Positions 52,723 to 61,642 of a stretch of DNA of 64,000 nt are shown piece after piece (positions within the stretch are counted from its first letter, which is position 1; each line of letters opens with the position of its first letter). Below the pieces are notes generated by a model, which worked only from the letters and a program-made list of their open reading frames with translations, ran no database searches and had not been told where the DNA came from. The DNA lies in NCBI GenBank assembly GCA_964440935.1, contig CAYTTY010000011.1, positions 1-64,000 of the forward strand, given 5' to 3'. Made by a program: the position numbers and the translations under genes. The stretch comes from WJJR01 sp964440935 (GTDB lineage: Bacteria > Zixibacteria > MSB-5A5 > WJJR01).

Positions 52723-53043
52723 ACTAAAACTCCGGCTGCCGCTTGGATGATACGGTTCGTCCTCTTAAACCGCAATCACCTCGGTCGACCAATGTGCGGC
52801 AGGGTCTGGCTTCCAACCTCTTGTCATTTGGACGGTTCCGGGATCGGATCGAAATTGGAATGAGCCTCGTGCTGTGGTGTATAATATTGACGGTGACAGG
52901 ATCGCCCACGAGAGTGGCACAGCCAACGGAACAAACTGGGCGGTAAGGAGTTCAATTGACTTGACATGGCGGCGGAAGTTGATATGATGCCAGATTCAGG
53001 CGACGTCGATTCATGGACCTAACCGTTGGTTTGGAGTAGACAA
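52723..53043. other. Divergent promoter region uvrB / rplU
   Basis: Holds a strong rightward promoter (52961-52988). A plus-strand TATAAT near 52882 lies 19 nt after TTGGAA and might be a second, weaker start. For uvrB (leftward) no convincing promoter or LexA-type box is seen. No gene-like frame. Confidence 0.6.
52961..52988 (+). promoter_or_regulatory. Sigma70-type promoter of rplU-bamA-skp-lpxD
   Basis: TTGACA (52961-52966), 16-nt spacer, TATGAT (52983-52988), about 55 bp before the rplU start codon at 53044. The only near-consensus promoter in the region, and no other candidate is needed for the downstream envelope genes. Confidence 0.75.
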
Positions 53044-53361
53044 GTGAACAAAGTGGCGATTTTCGAGACCGGTGCCAAACAGTACAGCGTCGGTGAAGGT
53101 GATGTGATTCGCGTACCCCATCTGGACGGCAACGCCGGGGATGCGGTGTCATTTGACCGGGTGATGCTGATGCGAGAGGGTGATCAGACCCAAACCGGCC
53201 AGCCGTATGTCGATGGCGCGCGGATTGTTGGCGAAATCGTCGACCAGGGCCGCGATGACAAGATCATCGTCTATAAGTTCAAGCGGCGCACGACGTACCG
53301 TACGAAGAACGGGCATCGTCAGCCGCACACGGTCGTCCGCATTACCGGCATCGAGCCTTGA
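53044..53361 (+). CDS. rplU: 50S ribosomal protein L21
   Basis: 105 residues; GTG start with GGAG 7 nt upstream. Family pattern VAIFETGAKQYSVGEGDVIR, RIVGEIVDQGRDDKIIVYKF and KRRTTYRTKNGHRQPHT near the end, the basic 23S rRNA-binding part. Normally rplU is followed by rpmA (L27); here it is followed by bamA instead and no L27 gene is in the window. Its promoter drives the envelope-biogenesis genes behind it. Confidence 0.95.
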   Translation: MNKVAIFETGAKQYSVGEGDVIRVPHLDGNAGDAVSFDRVMLMREGDQTQTGQPYVDGARIVGEIVDQGRDDKIIVYKFKRRTTYRTKNGHRQPHTVVRITGIEP

Positions 53362-53419
53362 TCGGGTCGGTCTGTCCCCTGGGGGCAGGGCGGACGCACA
53401 CCTTCGACCCACCACGATC

Positions 53420-55873
53420 ATGGCGGATTTCAGCACGGGATTGACCAGATCGTTGACCAGCCGACTCCTTCTCTGGAGTGTTGGGGTTGTGGTCGTATTG
53501 TGTCTGGTGGCATCGGCTTCCGCGCAGACCCGACCCATTGCTGAGGTCACGGTTGAGGGTAACCGGATCGCCGACGAGCAGCTCATTCGCAACGTCAGCG
53601 GCCTGAAGGTCGGCGAGCAGCTGTCCCGCGAATCGATCCAGCAGGCAATCCACAATGTCTATGGCTTGGGCCTCTTCTCCGACGTCCGCGTGGTGGGGGA
53701 GGATAGCGAAGACGGCGCCCGCGTCATCATCGAGGTGACCGAGCTGCCGCGGCTGGATAAGATTCATTTCCAGGGTAACAAGGAAGTCAAAGAGAAGGAC
53801 TTCGAGTTGACGTTGCGAAAGGGCCAAACGATCAGCCCGCATGCTCTCGCCGAAGCCGAACGGCAAATCCGTGCGACCTACCAGGAAAAGGGTTTCTTCC
53901 TTGTCGAAGTTGAAGCCGAGTTGCAGCCCACGCCGGTCACCGGTGAGACGGATGTTGTGTTTGCCATCGAGGAGAACAAGCCCGTGGTGGTCGAAGAGCT
54001 GATCTTCGAGGGCAATCAGCAGCTTGATGACGGCGAACTCGCAGGTGCCGTGGACAACACACCGCGCGGGATTTTCAAGAAGATTTTCGGGGGCGGCAAG
54101 TTCAACCGTGAGAAGTACGCCGAAGACAAGATCGCAATCATTGACCGTTACAAAGAAAAGGGCTTCCTCGATGCCATTCTGGTGTCGGATACGATCATTC
54201 TGAACGAGGAGAAGACGGCGGTCACACTTCGCTATGTCGTCGACGAAGGACCCCGTTACTACTTCGGCACAACGACATTTTCCGGGGACCTGGAGACCTT
54301 CACCGAAGAGCAACTGCGCAAGGTTCTGACGTACGGGGCCAATGATGTCTTCAATCAGGAGAAGTACGAAGAGTCGATCGGCAATATCTATACGGCGTAC
54401 CAGGAAGAGGGATACCTGTACGCCCGGGTGATCGACGAAACCAAGACGGTCGACACGACGGTCAATATCACCTACGAGATTTCCGAGGGTGTTCCGGCCC
54501 ATGTACGACGCATTGAGATTACCGGGAATGTGAAGACGAAGGACAAGGTCATTCGCCGCGAGTTGGCGATATTCCCCGGGCAGACTTTTCGGCGCTCGCG
54601 GCTGATGCGATCGCTGCAAAACGTAATGCGACTGAACTACTTCGCAAACGTGTTACCGGACTACAAGGTGTTGCCGGATGGACGGGTCGATCTGGAATTT
54701 GCCGTCGAGGAGAAACCGACGGGCCAGATTCAGGTAGGCGGCGGGTATTCGGGACAGGACAAGTTCGTTGGCACCGTGTCGCTCGGTATCCCCAACCTGT
54801 TCGGCAACGGGCAGGAAGCGAATCTGTCGGTCGACTACGGTGCCCGTCGGCAATCGTACTCGTTTGGATTCACGGAGCCGTGGTTCCTCGACACGCCGAC
54901 CAGTGTGGGATTCGATGTGTACGATCTTGACCGCACGTGGGATGACGCTCGGGTGACGGGCACGAACGATTACACGGAGCAACGGACCGGTTTCGGGCTC
55001 CGATTGGGACGCCGGTTGCGCTGGCCAGATGATTACTTCCGCGTGTACTGGCGGTACAGCTTCGAACGGCAGTCGTTTACGGACTTCACCGATGCCTACA
55101 TCCAGGATACGGACATCAGCGAGCAGTCCAAGCTCAACAACTTCGATTGGCCGCTGAGTTCATCGGCGACGGCGATCACGATTTCACGCGACACGCGCGA
55201 TCTTCCCGAGTTCGCTACGAGCGGCACCCGGAGTGCCTATGAAGTCGAATTCACCGGCGGTATCCTCGGCGGTGATTGGGCGTTTACGCGCCACTTTGTC
55301 ACCCATGCGCGCTACCACAATGTCTGGAAAGGTTTCACCTTCGCGCCCGTATTCAAGCTGGGTGTTCTCCAGGGTGCGTCGCAGTTCAATTCCATTCCGG
55401 AATCGGAGTTGTTCTATGCCGGTGGTATTCGCTCGGATGGCATGATCCGCGGGTACGACGATGGCGATATACGCGCGCGGTTAAACGATTCGACGATCAC
55501 CGGACACATTCCGGGATTGGTCTCGGGTGACTTGGTGTCCCAGTTGGTCCGCAACGACGGCACTCGGCGGTATTTCGCCACCACCATTGAAGGCGGTCGG
55601 GCGGTCGGTATCCTGAATGCCGAACTGACATTCCCGATCGCGTCGCAGCAAATCTACGGCTTGTTGTTTTTTGACGCCGGCAACGTGTGGCTGAACGCCA
55701 CCGATCTGGCGCCGTTTGATTTGTATACATCGTACGGCTTCGGATTCCGGTTGGCGGTGCCGGGTATGGGGACCTTAGGATTTGATTTCGGCATACCGCT
55801 GCGAGCCATTCCGGAATTGGGGATCTCAAAAGGCAAACTGAAACCCCACTTCCAATTTGGTGGGACATTCTAA
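53420..55873 (+). CDS. bamA: Outer membrane assembly factor BamA
   Basis: About 817 residues. The ATG at 53420 gives a signal peptide (LLWSVGVVVVLCLVASASAQ); open sequence upstream of it overlaps rplU and is not coding. Five POTRA domains fill about residues 25-400 (ITVEGN-type starts such as EVTVEGNRIADEQLI, IHFQGNKEVKEKDF, LIFEGNQQLDDGEL, FSGDLETFTEEQL and IEITGNVKTKDKV). The rest is a 16-strand barrel with the VRG-type motif region FYAGGIRSDGMIRGYDDGD, ending in an aromatic residue (FQFGGTF). Inserts beta-barrels in the outer membrane. Confidence 0.95.
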   Translation: MADFSTGLTRSLTSRLLLWSVGVVVVLCLVASASAQTRPIAEVTVEGNRIADEQLIRNVSGLKVGEQLSRESIQQAIHNVYGLGLFSDVRVVGEDSEDGARVIIEVTELPRLDKIHFQGNKEVKEKDFELTLRKGQTISPHALAEAERQIRATYQEKGFFLVEVEAELQPTPVTGETDVVFAIEENKPVVVEELIFEGNQQLDDGELAGAVDNTPRGIFKKIFGGGKFNREKYAEDKIAIIDRYKEKGFLDAILVSDTIILNEEKTAVTLRYVVDEGPRYYFGTTTFSGDLETFTEEQLRKVLTYGANDVFNQEKYEESIGNIYTAYQEEGYLYARVIDETKTVDTTVNITYEISEGVPAHVRRIEITGNVKTKDKVIRRELAIFPGQTFRRSRLMRSLQNVMRLNYFANVLPDYKVLPDGRVDLEFAVEEKPTGQIQVGGGYSGQDKFVGTVSLGIPNLFGNGQEANLSVDYGARRQSYSFGFTEPWFLDTPTSVGFDVYDLDRTWDDARVTGTNDYTEQRTGFGLRLGRRLRWPDDYFRVYWRYSFERQSFTDFTDAYIQDTDISEQSKLNNFDWPLSSSATAITISRDTRDLPEFATSGTRSAYEVEFTGGILGGDWAFTRHFVTHARYHNVWKGFTFAPVFKLGVLQGASQFNSIPESELFYAGGIRSDGMIRGYDDGDIRARLNDSTITGHIPGLVSGDLVSQLVRNDGTRRYFATTIEGGRAVGILNAELTFPIASQQIYGLLFFDAGNVWLNATDLAPFDLYTSYGFGFRLAVPGMGTLGFDFGIPLRAIPELGISKGKLKPHFQFGGTF

Positions 55874-55923
55874 CCGTGCTAATGATAGTGTCATCGCGTT
55901 GCGATCGACAAAAGGGGACCAAT

Positions 55924-56490
55924 ATGACAACCACTCGCTTTTCATCATGGGTCATGGTGCTTGGCATGATCGTGGGCGTGTGCATGGTGTTTGCGCCCCA
56001 GCAGGCCGCCGCACAATCGGGCAAAATCGGCTGGGTCGATTTGGATCGCATTCTGCAGGAGTACGAAGAGTTCAAAGAGGCGGAGAACCTGTTCCAGAAG
56101 GATGCCCTCCTGTGGGAAGCCGAGTTCGACAGCCTTCAGAATGAGTATTTTACGAAGCTCGAGGAATATCGCAAACAGCGCTTATTGCTCTCCGAAGCGT
56201 CCCGCAAAGAACGCGAAGAAGAACTCGCACTGATGGAGCAGAATCTGTTCGAAACGAAGACGCGTTTCGAGGCCGATGCGGAACGACGGCGGGCCGAACT
56301 GACCGCGCCAATTCTAAAGAAGATTCAGGATGTGGTGCAGCGCGTGGCGGTCGAAGAGGACTTCGATTACGTGCTGAACTCGTCGCAGATCTACACGACA
56401 CCGGTGGGTATTCAGTTCAGCCCGATCATGTACGCCAAGGACCGTTTGGACCTGACCGACCGGGTCTTCGAGGAACTCTCTAAGCTCTAA
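55924..56490 (+). CDS. skp: Skp/OmpH periplasmic chaperone
   Basis: 188 residues. The ATG at 55924 has AGGGGA 5-6 nt upstream and gives a signal peptide ending APQQAAAQS; a start 48 nt upstream has no ribosome site and would displace it. IGWVDLDRILQEYEEFKEAE is the Skp N-terminal strand/helix, followed by a charged coiled coil (SEASRKEREEELALMEQNLF) and ASSYVLNSSQIYT-like C-terminal strands. Holds unfolded outer-membrane proteins in the periplasm for BamA. Sits between bamA and lpxD, the classic order. Confidence 0.92.
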   Translation: MTTTRFSSWVMVLGMIVGVCMVFAPQQAAAQSGKIGWVDLDRILQEYEEFKEAENLFQKDALLWEAEFDSLQNEYFTKLEEYRKQRLLLSEASRKEREEELALMEQNLFETKTRFEADAERRRAELTAPILKKIQDVVQRVAVEEDFDYVLNSSQIYTTPVGIQFSPIMYAKDRLDLTDRVFEELSKL

Positions 56491-57563
56491 TGAGTCATAC
56501 TGCCGGCGATCTGGCCGGGCGCCTGGGCGCCCGGCTCGATGGCACCGGTGATGTCGCCATCACCGGTGTCGCGGGGATTGAAACGGCCTCAGTGGGCGAT
56601 CTGACATTTCTGGCGAATCCCAAGTACATTCCCTATCTGAAAAGCACATCCGCATCGGCCATCATTGTCCCGCCGGCCGGGGACAAATTCCGGTACACGT
56701 CCAATGATGTGCGTGACGGTGTGGTGCTGCTCATTCACGACAATCCGTACTTTGCGTTCTTGCAGGCGCTGACGTTGTATCATCCGCCACCCCCCCCCCC
56801 GGCGCCGGGGATCGACCCGACGGCAACCATCGGCAAACGGGTGTCGTTGGCCGACGGCGTCCATGTTGGTCCTCACTGCACGATTGAAGATGATGTCACC
56901 ATTGGCGACGGGACATTGATCCTGGCCAACTCATTCGTCGGGACCGATTCTGTCATCGGATCGGAATGCACGATCGGCCCGTTGGTGACCATCCTCCATG
57001 GATCGACACTGGGGAATCGTGTGCGCCTGCATCCCGGTACGGTGATCGGTTCCGATGGGTTCGGGTATGCACCGAAGGATGGGCATCACCACAAGATTCC
57101 GCAGGTGGGCGGTGTGACCATCGGTGATGATGTCGAGATTGGCGCCGGTTGCACGATCGATCGCGCGACGATGGGCCAAACATTGATCGGACGCGGTACG
57201 AAGATCGACAACCTGGTTCAGATTGCACACAATGTGCAGATTGGTGAGGACTGCATCATTGTCTCACAAGTCGGTATTTCCGGATCGACAAGGCTCGGCA
57301 ATCGCGTGACGGTCGCCGGACAGGTGGGCATTATCGGCCATCTGACGATTGGTGACGACGTGATCATCGCGGCACAATCGGGAGTGGCCAAGGACATTCC
57401 CGATGGGGCGTTCTATTTCGGCTCACCGGCCGTTGACGCACGGCGCCAGAAGCGTATCCTGGCTGCGGTCAATTCACTTCCCAATACCCTCAAGACCATC
57501 CGCCAACTGGAAAAGCGCATTGCGGAACTGGAACAGCAGTCACAGCAGGATACAGCGCTGTAG
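56490..57563 (+). CDS. lpxD: UDP-3-O-acylglucosamine N-acyltransferase LpxD
   Basis: 357 residues; ATG overlaps the skp stop (TAATG). N-terminal uridine-binding domain (VAITGVAGIETASVGDLTFL, NPYFAFLQALTLYH), a run of six prolines as linker, then the left-handed hexapeptide-repeat helix (CTIEDDVTIGDGTLI, GCTIDRATMG), catalytic His in NLVQIAHNVQIG, and a C-terminal coiled helix (TIRQLEKRIAELEQQ). Third step of lipid A synthesis, so the cell makes lipopolysaccharide. The proline run is unusual but in a known linker position. Confidence 0.95.
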   Translation: MSHTAGDLAGRLGARLDGTGDVAITGVAGIETASVGDLTFLANPKYIPYLKSTSASAIIVPPAGDKFRYTSNDVRDGVVLLIHDNPYFAFLQALTLYHPPPPPPAPGIDPTATIGKRVSLADGVHVGPHCTIEDDVTIGDGTLILANSFVGTDSVIGSECTIGPLVTILHGSTLGNRVRLHPGTVIGSDGFGYAPKDGHHHKIPQVGGVTIGDDVEIGAGCTIDRATMGQTLIGRGTKIDNLVQIAHNVQIGEDCIIVSQVGISGSTRLGNRVTVAGQVGIIGHLTIGDDVIIAAQSGVAKDIPDGAFYFGSPAVDARRQKRILAAVNSLPNTLKTIRQLEKRIAELEQQSQQDTAL

Positions 57564-57592
57564 CGCGAATCAGACAACACGATTGAGGTGTA

Positions 57593-57613
57593 GTCCGGCC
57601 GCCTCGGCCGGAC
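57593..57613 (+). terminator. Hairpin after lpxD
   Basis: GTCCGGCCG and CGGCCGGAC with a CCT loop, 30 nt past the lpxD stop. No T-run. Terminator by position; it could also be a small palindromic repeat. Confidence 0.45.
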
Positions 57614-57729
57614 GGAGGTGCGGACCCTTCGATTCCACTCAGGGCAAGCGAGGCGCCCGCCCTACACGTTTGTGTGCCACCGGCCATTGGGCGTGTTGAA
57701 ATACCCACATCCATGTCGCGTAGGTGCGG

Positions 57730-57888
57730 CTATAGCGATTGTCAGAAGGACTGTCCGATTCCAGGGTGCCGTCATGCGCCCTCGCGTGACGGCTATCTCC
57801 CGTACCGACGAGGCGTCACCCGAGAGCGGGTGACGCTACATATGACCACCATGTTCGCTTCAAACGGACAATACTTCTGACGATCGGC
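57730..57888. repeat. Nested palindromic (MITE-like) element, copy E
   Basis: Begins CTATAGCGATTGTCAGAAGG and ends with the inverted CGGACAATACTTCTGACGATCG. Inside is a 10-bp hairpin GCGTCACCCG/CGGGTGACGC with an AGAG loop (57813-57836). Directly preceded (57688-57728) by the left half of a copy-D-like unit, with which it may have recombined. Confidence 0.65.
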
Positions 57889-57900
57889 CATTTATGCCGC

Positions 57901-58803
57901 CTACGATTGTGACGCCTTCCAGGAGACAAAGTACAGATCAACATCATCAAGGAAGCTGTGGTGCCGTGGTGTCCAACCAAGCACTTGATTCGCCTTGCTG
58001 GCCTCGATTTGTTGATCAACGGCCAACGCTTCGGCGAACGCCCCCATCTTTTTCGCTGCCTCCTCGGTAGGGACATACTGGATGCTGCCTTTGTATCCGG
58101 CGACCCGTGCGACGGCTTCGACCATCTCACGCATTTGCGTACGCGAATCATCGGTGATGTTAAACGTCTCGCCGCGTAACCCCTGTTCAGCGGCTCGGAG
58201 ATACGCATCGGCGAGATCATCGACTTGGACCATGGCCCACCGATTGTGGCCGTCGCCGATGACGCTGAAGCTGTCGTCGTTGAGCGCACCGTTAAACCAC
58301 GCGCCGGTCAATCCTCCTTGCTTGCCGTAGACACACCCGGGACGAATCACGATGCCGTTGACATTAGATGCCTGCAACACGGTGTCTTCCACAGCAGGAC
58401 GCCAGGTCACGAGCTGAATGGGATTGAGCGGTGAGTCCTCATTGACAGTCTTGTCTCCGGTGTTGCCGTAAACCCAGATGCCACTTGTGTAGATAAGGGT
58501 CTTTGGGGTGGAACCGGATGACGCGGACGCAATCAACGTATCAACGGTCTGTTTATCGAGTGCCACTGAATCGGCTTGGTAATCGACGGCTGCGTGAATC
58601 AGGATATCACATTGGTCGGCCGTGCTGCGGTAACTGCCGGGATCCTGCATCGCGCCGATGACCGGTTGAATTTCCTGCCGCGCAAGTATGGCGGCTTTCT
58701 GATCACTGCGGGTCAGTCCGAAGACACGGTGTCCTGCGCGGCGGACGGCCTGCGCCACTTCGAATCCGATGTAGCCGGTGGCTCCGGTAATGAACACGTT
58801 CAT
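57901..58803 (-). CDS. NAD(P)-dependent epimerase/atypical short-chain dehydrogenase
   Basis: 300 residues. Rossmann motif MNVFITGATGYIGFEVAQAV, LIHAAVDY, IYTSGIWVYG (Tyr is followed by Gly; the usual active-site YxxxK is not clear), IRPGCVYGKQGGLTG and a substrate-binding C-terminal part. Resembles NmrA/SDR-like NAD-binding epimerases acting on small molecules. Ends the minus-strand catabolic block and lies 21 nt after the aldehyde dehydrogenase gene, so likely in the same operon. Confidence 0.8.
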   Translation of the reverse strand: MNVFITGATGYIGFEVAQAVRRAGHRVFGLTRSDQKAAILARQEIQPVIGAMQDPGSYRSTADQCDILIHAAVDYQADSVALDKQTVDTLIASASSGSTPKTLIYTSGIWVYGNTGDKTVNEDSPLNPIQLVTWRPAVEDTVLQASNVNGIVIRPGCVYGKQGGLTGAWFNGALNDDSFSVIGDGHNRWAMVQVDDLADAYLRAAEQGLRGETFNITDDSRTQMREMVEAVARVAGYKGSIQYVPTEEAAKKMGAFAEALAVDQQIEASKANQVLGWTPRHHSFLDDVDLYFVSWKASQS

Positions 58804-58824
58804 CGATCGTCTTCCTCCTTCGTT

Positions 58825-60264
58825 CTAGTAGACAAGTAACCGTGGTTCGGTCATTTCGTTCATGGCGTATTGGATCCCCTCACGGCCGTAACCGGACGCT
58901 TTGATGCCGCCGTAGGGCATGCTGTCGACACGGAAGCCGGGAACGTTGTTGATCATGACGCCGCCGACTTCGAGTTGGTCGTGGGCGGCCTTGACGTGAG
59001 CAAAGCTGTTGGTAAAGACACCGGCCTGGAGTCCATACTCACTGCCATTGCAACGTGCGATTCCCTCGTCGAAATCGCGAACCTTCTCGACGATTGCCAC
59101 CGGGCCGAACACTTCGTCGCGGCAGACGCGCATATCTGGTGTTGTGTTGGTGAGCAGTGTCGGCGCGTAGATGTGGTGTTGCTCATCGGTGATGCGGCCA
59201 CCACAGATGAGGTTGGCGCCATTGGCGACTGCTTCATCGACCCAATCGCGAATCCGGTACAGGTGCGTCTCATCGATGATCGGCCCGACCGTGATGCCTT
59301 CGACGCCCGGGTCGCCGGCCGTGACTCCGGAAATGGCCCTTTGAAACATATCAACAAAGCGGTCGAATACCGATTCGACCACGTAGATGCGCTGTGTCGA
59401 TATGCAGACCTGCCCGGCATAGATAAATGAACCGGTTGCGATTGTCTTCACAGCCGACTCCAGGTCGGCTGATTCATCGACAATCACCGCGGCATTACCG
59501 CCCATTTCGAGCGTCACCCTCTTGCGCCCGGCGATGCTCTTAAGGTGCCAGCCCACCGCCGCGCTGCCGGTGAACGACAGCATGGCGATGCGCGGATCGG
59601 TCACCAGAGTCTCTGCAACGTCGTTAGGACAGACCAGTGCATTGAACGCGCCCGATGGGTAATCGAGTTGTTCCATCAATCCGGCCAGTGCCAACGTCAC
59701 CAGCGGTGCCTGCGGTGCGGGCTTGACAATCACCGAGCAACCAACTGCCAACGCCGGAGCGACTTTATGCAACACGAGGTTGAGTGGAAAATTGAACGGC
59801 GTGATGCAGGTGATGATCCCGATCGGGAATCGCTTGGTGAAGGCGGTCTTGCCTTCGCCGGCGGCGAAATCGATGGGCACTGTTTCACCGGTGAATCGCA
59901 CCGCTTCGGCAGCAGCGGTGCGAATCGTAATCAGGCAGCGGTCGATTTCATTGCGGGCGTATCCAATCGGCTTCCCTGCTTCTTTCACGATGAGATCGAC
60001 GAAAGCATCACGCTTGGCATCCAGCAGAGCCGCCAGGCGTTCGAGCCGTTCGGCGCGTTGTCCTGCCGACCAGCTCTTCAGTTCCACAAAGCCCGCTATC
60101 GCGGCCACAATGGCATCCTCAACATGCGCAGATGTTGCCAATGGAAGAGATGCGAGCTTGGTGCCATGGTATTTATCCCGCACATCGAGTGCACCGTCGC
60201 GGTCACCAACCCATTGACCGGCAATGTAGTTGTTCGTTTTCAGCACCTCTGTATAGGAGTTCAT
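58825..60264 (-). CDS. NAD(P)-dependent aldehyde dehydrogenase
   Basis: 479 residues, normal length. Glu general base in VTLEMGGNAAVIVDE, catalytic Cys in FIYAGQVCISTQRIYV, cofactor region ITPFNFPLNLVLHKVAPALA and FTGSAAVGWHL, and C-terminal EVGGVMINNVPGFRVDSMPYGG. Resembles lactaldehyde/glyceraldehyde-3-phosphate (non-phosphorylating) or aromatic-aldehyde dehydrogenases. It may oxidise an aromatic or semialdehyde intermediate of the pathway encoded upstream (inference). Confidence 0.9.
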   Translation of the reverse strand: MNSYTEVLKTNNYIAGQWVGDRDGALDVRDKYHGTKLASLPLATSAHVEDAIVAAIAGFVELKSWSAGQRAERLERLAALLDAKRDAFVDLIVKEAGKPIGYARNEIDRCLITIRTAAAEAVRFTGETVPIDFAAGEGKTAFTKRFPIGIITCITPFNFPLNLVLHKVAPALAVGCSVIVKPAPQAPLVTLALAGLMEQLDYPSGAFNALVCPNDVAETLVTDPRIAMLSFTGSAAVGWHLKSIAGRKRVTLEMGGNAAVIVDESADLESAVKTIATGSFIYAGQVCISTQRIYVVESVFDRFVDMFQRAISGVTAGDPGVEGITVGPIIDETHLYRIRDWVDEAVANGANLICGGRITDEQHHIYAPTLLTNTTPDMRVCRDEVFGPVAIVEKVRDFDEGIARCNGSEYGLQAGVFTNSFAHVKAAHDQLEVGGVMINNVPGFRVDSMPYGGIKASGYGREGIQYAMNEMTEPRLLVY

Positions 60265-60376
60265 GACAACCTCATGAATTGATGCAGGGTCTGTGTCATT
60301 CGTGGGTTTCTATGATGCATGATTTACGGCCTGGTTGCCAGTCTCGGTGACGTGAAAAATGACTCATGCGGCAGGG

Positions 60377-61615
60377 CTAATACTGCATCCCGTCGGAATC
60401 CGCTGGGCCGAGCTGCGGCCCATACGGTGCTTTGTCGAGCCACTTGCCGGCCTTCTTGTAGACCGGAGATGCGATGGCGGCCGCGCGGCGGCGCAGACGA
60501 CGCGCGAGAGTTGGAGCGGTCAAGTGGTGCAAGGCGACATTCGAGGCGGCACGGTTACGTAACGCCGCGTTACGACGCGAATACGCGAAGTGATCGACAG
60601 CAGCAATCGCATCATTGTCGTTTTCCGTGTTGAGGGCCTTGTCCACTGCACGCGCTGCGAGATACGCATCCGGGACGCCGGAATTCAACCCACGGGCGCC
60701 GAATGGTGCAAAGACATGGGCCGCTTCACCGGCCAGGAGAATGCGACGGTGCGGATCGGTGAATGACTTCGCGACCGCCTGGCGAAAGATATAAGTCGAG
60801 ACCCACGTGATCCGGTCGGCGTAGTCGGCACGAATGACGCTGGGCAACCACCGCCGTGCCCCCTCCTCACCGCTGAATTCCTCGGGATCATCGGTCGGAT
60901 GGCACTGCAAATCGATGCGCCAGTGGCCGGCGAACGGGACATACAGAACATTGCGTCCTTCGACTGCCGGGTGCTCGTAATGGAAAATGCGCTCAACTGG
61001 CAGGGGATTGGACCGATCTTCGGCAACATCGACAATCACAAACGCATTCGACGTCTGCGGTCCCTCAAGACGCAACCCCGAACTCTGCCTCACCGCGGAG
61101 CGGGCACCATCAGCGGCGATCACATAGCGCGCGGTCATTTGCTTGCCGTCGGCGGTTTGCAGCATGACGCCCTGCGCATCGGCTCTCGTCCCAACGACCG
61201 GCGTATTCCACATAAACGCGACACCGTCTTCTTTGCATGCTCTCAATAATAATTGTTCGGTGACAACTTGCGGCAAACTGGTGGCGGATGGGAGTTCGTT
61301 TCCAGGTGGCGGCGGATAGGTGCGTCGAAACACCTCTTCTCCGCGATACAGCGTGCGTTTGGTGCGCCAGAGCAGACCGTGGCTGTTCAATTCATAGCCG
61401 AGTCCGGGACGGATTCGTTCGAGCACCTGCATCGTGGTCTTGTGAATGAAAATGGCGCGGCTGCCAGGGCGCACACGGTCGATTTCCCCCTGTTCGATGA
61501 GTGTGACGTCGCGTCCGAATGATCGCAGTGCGAGGGCGGCGGTCATACCCACCGGACCGGCGCCAACGACGATGATGTCGCGGTCGATCACGCGGTCGAT
61601 TCCATTAATGTGCAA
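60377..61615 (-). CDS. FAD-dependent aromatic hydroxylase-type monooxygenase
   Basis: 412 residues, class A flavoprotein monooxygenase. FAD motifs: IIVVGAGPVGMTAALALRSF at the start, the DG motif VIAADGARSAVR near 165-175 and ILLAGEAAHVFAPFGARGLN (GD motif with Glu in place of Asp). The first codon is TTG without a ribosome site; a GTG eight codons later is possible. Family members hydroxylate phenolic acids such as hydroxybenzoates or 3-hydroxyphenylpropionate. The dioxygenase at the window end would then open the ring. Confidence 0.8.
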   Translation of the reverse strand: MHINGIDRVIDRDIIVVGAGPVGMTAALALRSFGRDVTLIEQGEIDRVRPGSRAIFIHKTTMQVLERIRPGLGYELNSHGLLWRTKRTLYRGEEVFRRTYPPPPGNELPSATSLPQVVTEQLLLRACKEDGVAFMWNTPVVGTRADAQGVMLQTADGKQMTARYVIAADGARSAVRQSSGLRLEGPQTSNAFVIVDVAEDRSNPLPVERIFHYEHPAVEGRNVLYVPFAGHWRIDLQCHPTDDPEEFSGEEGARRWLPSVIRADYADRITWVSTYIFRQAVAKSFTDPHRRILLAGEAAHVFAPFGARGLNSGVPDAYLAARAVDKALNTENDNDAIAAVDHFAYSRRNAALRNRAASNVALHHLTAPTLARRLRRRAAAIASPVYKKAGKWLDKAPYGPQLGPADSDGMQY

Positions 61616-61642
61616 TGCGTTAAGAGAGTAATCGACATCGTG

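Larger units (their letters stand above)
57564..57900. other. Gene-free stretch between convergent genes with repeats
   Basis: Contains a hairpin after lpxD (57593-57613), a partial copy of the GGGCGTGTTGAAATACC unit with GTCGCGTAGGTGCGGCT (57688-57728) and repeat copy E (57730-57888). No coding frame of quality. Confidence 0.65.
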
